From Kribbella rubisoli (GTDB taxonomy: Bacteria; Actinomycetota; Actinomycetes; Propionibacteriales; Kribbellaceae): a DNA stretch of 64,000 nt. Each line of letters opens with the position of its first letter. Within the stretch, counting starts at the first letter, position 1. Shown here one piece after another: positions 63,319 through 64,000 of this stretch. The position numbers and the translations under genes are program-made. Location of the stretch: contig NZ_SHKR01000015.1 of NCBI RefSeq assembly GCF_004217145.1, forward strand, positions 558,001 to 622,000. The letters are read 5' to 3'. Below the pieces are notes generated by a model, which was given only the letters and a program-made list of their open reading frames with translations, searched no databases and had not been told where the DNA came from.

Positions 63319-64000
63319 TCCTCGATGACACCACTGGCTGGAGCCCACCGCCAGAGTTTGCCTCGATGGATAACGTGAATGCATTGACGCAGCGCCTGTC
63401 ATGCCAGCTCGGGCAGCGCGAAGCAGACCGTGGGCGATCTGGCCCGGTTCAAATGATTGAATGCCGATCAATTACATCGGTTATGAATCGCCGCGCTGAG
63501 ATGCGGATCCCGCATGTCCACGCCTTGCACGAACTTGTCCGGGTTGTGGACTTTCTCTCCACGCCGGCACTCTGCCAAGTCCTGCGCAGCGAGCCTCTTC
63601 ACTGCCATGCGCCAAGGCGCCATCGGCTCACTCGAGTCGATGGAGATTTGGGTCGTGCGGCATAAGTCCATACAGCAGCACACCTGTCAGCGATCTCCGT
63701 TGGCATTGGCGTCGTCCTCTTGTCCGGGCACCATAACGAGCTTCCAGAGCTGCACCAGCCGCCGCTAACGGGCGCTGAGCGCCTGATGGTCGCAAGCCAG
63801 GTCGCCAGCGCCAACGGAGCATCTAGTCGAAGTACACTGTCGTGCCGGGGCGCCGCCAGTGGCTCAGGCTCGGACGAGGATGCAGAACTCTCGGCGGGCT
63901 TCGCCGTTGCTGGTGCATAGAATGAGGTGTTTCGGATCGGCCCTCCTGATGTCGTTGGCACCGGCAACTTGCCCCGAAACGAACGAAGCGGCACCGGAGT
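63319..64000. other. Right-end region without a firm gene
   Basis: Several overlapping frames exist here. The least implausible is a 71-codon minus-strand frame at 63468-63683 (with CRRGEKVHNPDKFVQGVDMR), which I do not recognise and which lacks a clear ribosome-binding site. A gene reaching in from the right cannot be excluded. Confidence 0.35.

Noticed and set aside
1..64000. CRISPR arrays, rRNA genes or insertion sequences
   Set aside because: I saw no regularly spaced repeats, no rRNA-like sequence and no transposase frame anywhere in the window.

Overview
The window is high-GC DNA with dense actinobacterial-style coding. GTG and TTG starts are common, and many neighbouring genes overlap by four bases (ATGA or GTGA). 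The SARP and LAL-type LuxR regulators, the secreted subtilase and the style of the contractile particle all suggest a filamentous or Kribbella-like actinomycete. That placement is inference; there is no rRNA or other phylogenetic marker here.

Left part (1-10.1 kb). A very large uncharacterised minus-strand protein runs off the left edge. It carries a lipase-like segment that lacks the nucleophile serine, and it is translationally coupled to a smaller partner upstream. A one-helix membrane protein, a 1252-residue secreted subtilisin-like protease and an OsmC peroxidase follow. The truncated start of an Ohr-like gene sits directly behind osmC.

Middle (10.1-25.6 kb). Two paralogous LAL-type LuxR regulators (about 930 residues each) flank a stretch rich in broken genes: a sugar ABC permease reduced to its C-terminus beside an intact partner permease, a GH130 mannoside phosphorylase with three in-frame internal losses, a fragmented phosphomannomutase and an LtrA C-terminal stub. 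An MFS transporter with a frameshift lies beyond the second regulator. Intact genes here include a secreted alpha/beta hydrolase, a SAM methyltransferase, a ferritin-like protein, a small zinc-ribbon protein and a SIR2-SLOG protein with the layout of the Thoeris effector ThsA.

Conflict island (25.8-33.6 kb). A membrane protein with a CARDB-like domain lies divergent to a lipoprotein, which overlaps a TIR-STAND-TM-WD40 protein. Beyond them a SLATT (DUF4231) membrane effector is divergent from a SLOG-like nucleotide-sensor gene. A second, smaller SLATT gene lies near the right edge.

Right part (33.6-62.2 kb). A nearly unbroken, overlapping minus-strand operon of about 20 genes encodes an extracellular (or intracellular, Streptomyces-type) contractile injection system. 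In transcription order it has: DUF4255 protein, Ig-like accessory protein, sheath 1, tube 1, sheath 2, tube 2, LysM-type tube protein, DUF5908-like small protein, gpD-like hub, gpV-like spike, a membrane-anchored protein, a large candidate cargo ending in a His-Me nuclease motif, gp25, gpJ-like baseplate, a tail protein with a beta-propeller-like front, an unknown protein, the AAA+ ATPase, a pair of related unknown proteins, a tiny protein and a cyclic-nucleotide-binding domain protein. A cysteine-rich coiled-coil gene is divergent from the operon, and a SARP regulator lies beyond it. No capsid, terminase, lysis or packaging genes are present, so this is not a prophage.

The most interesting points are the candidate nuclease cargo embedded among the baseplate genes, the membrane protein beside it, and the close clustering of the injection system with NAD-, TIR-, SLOG- and SLATT-type conflict genes.
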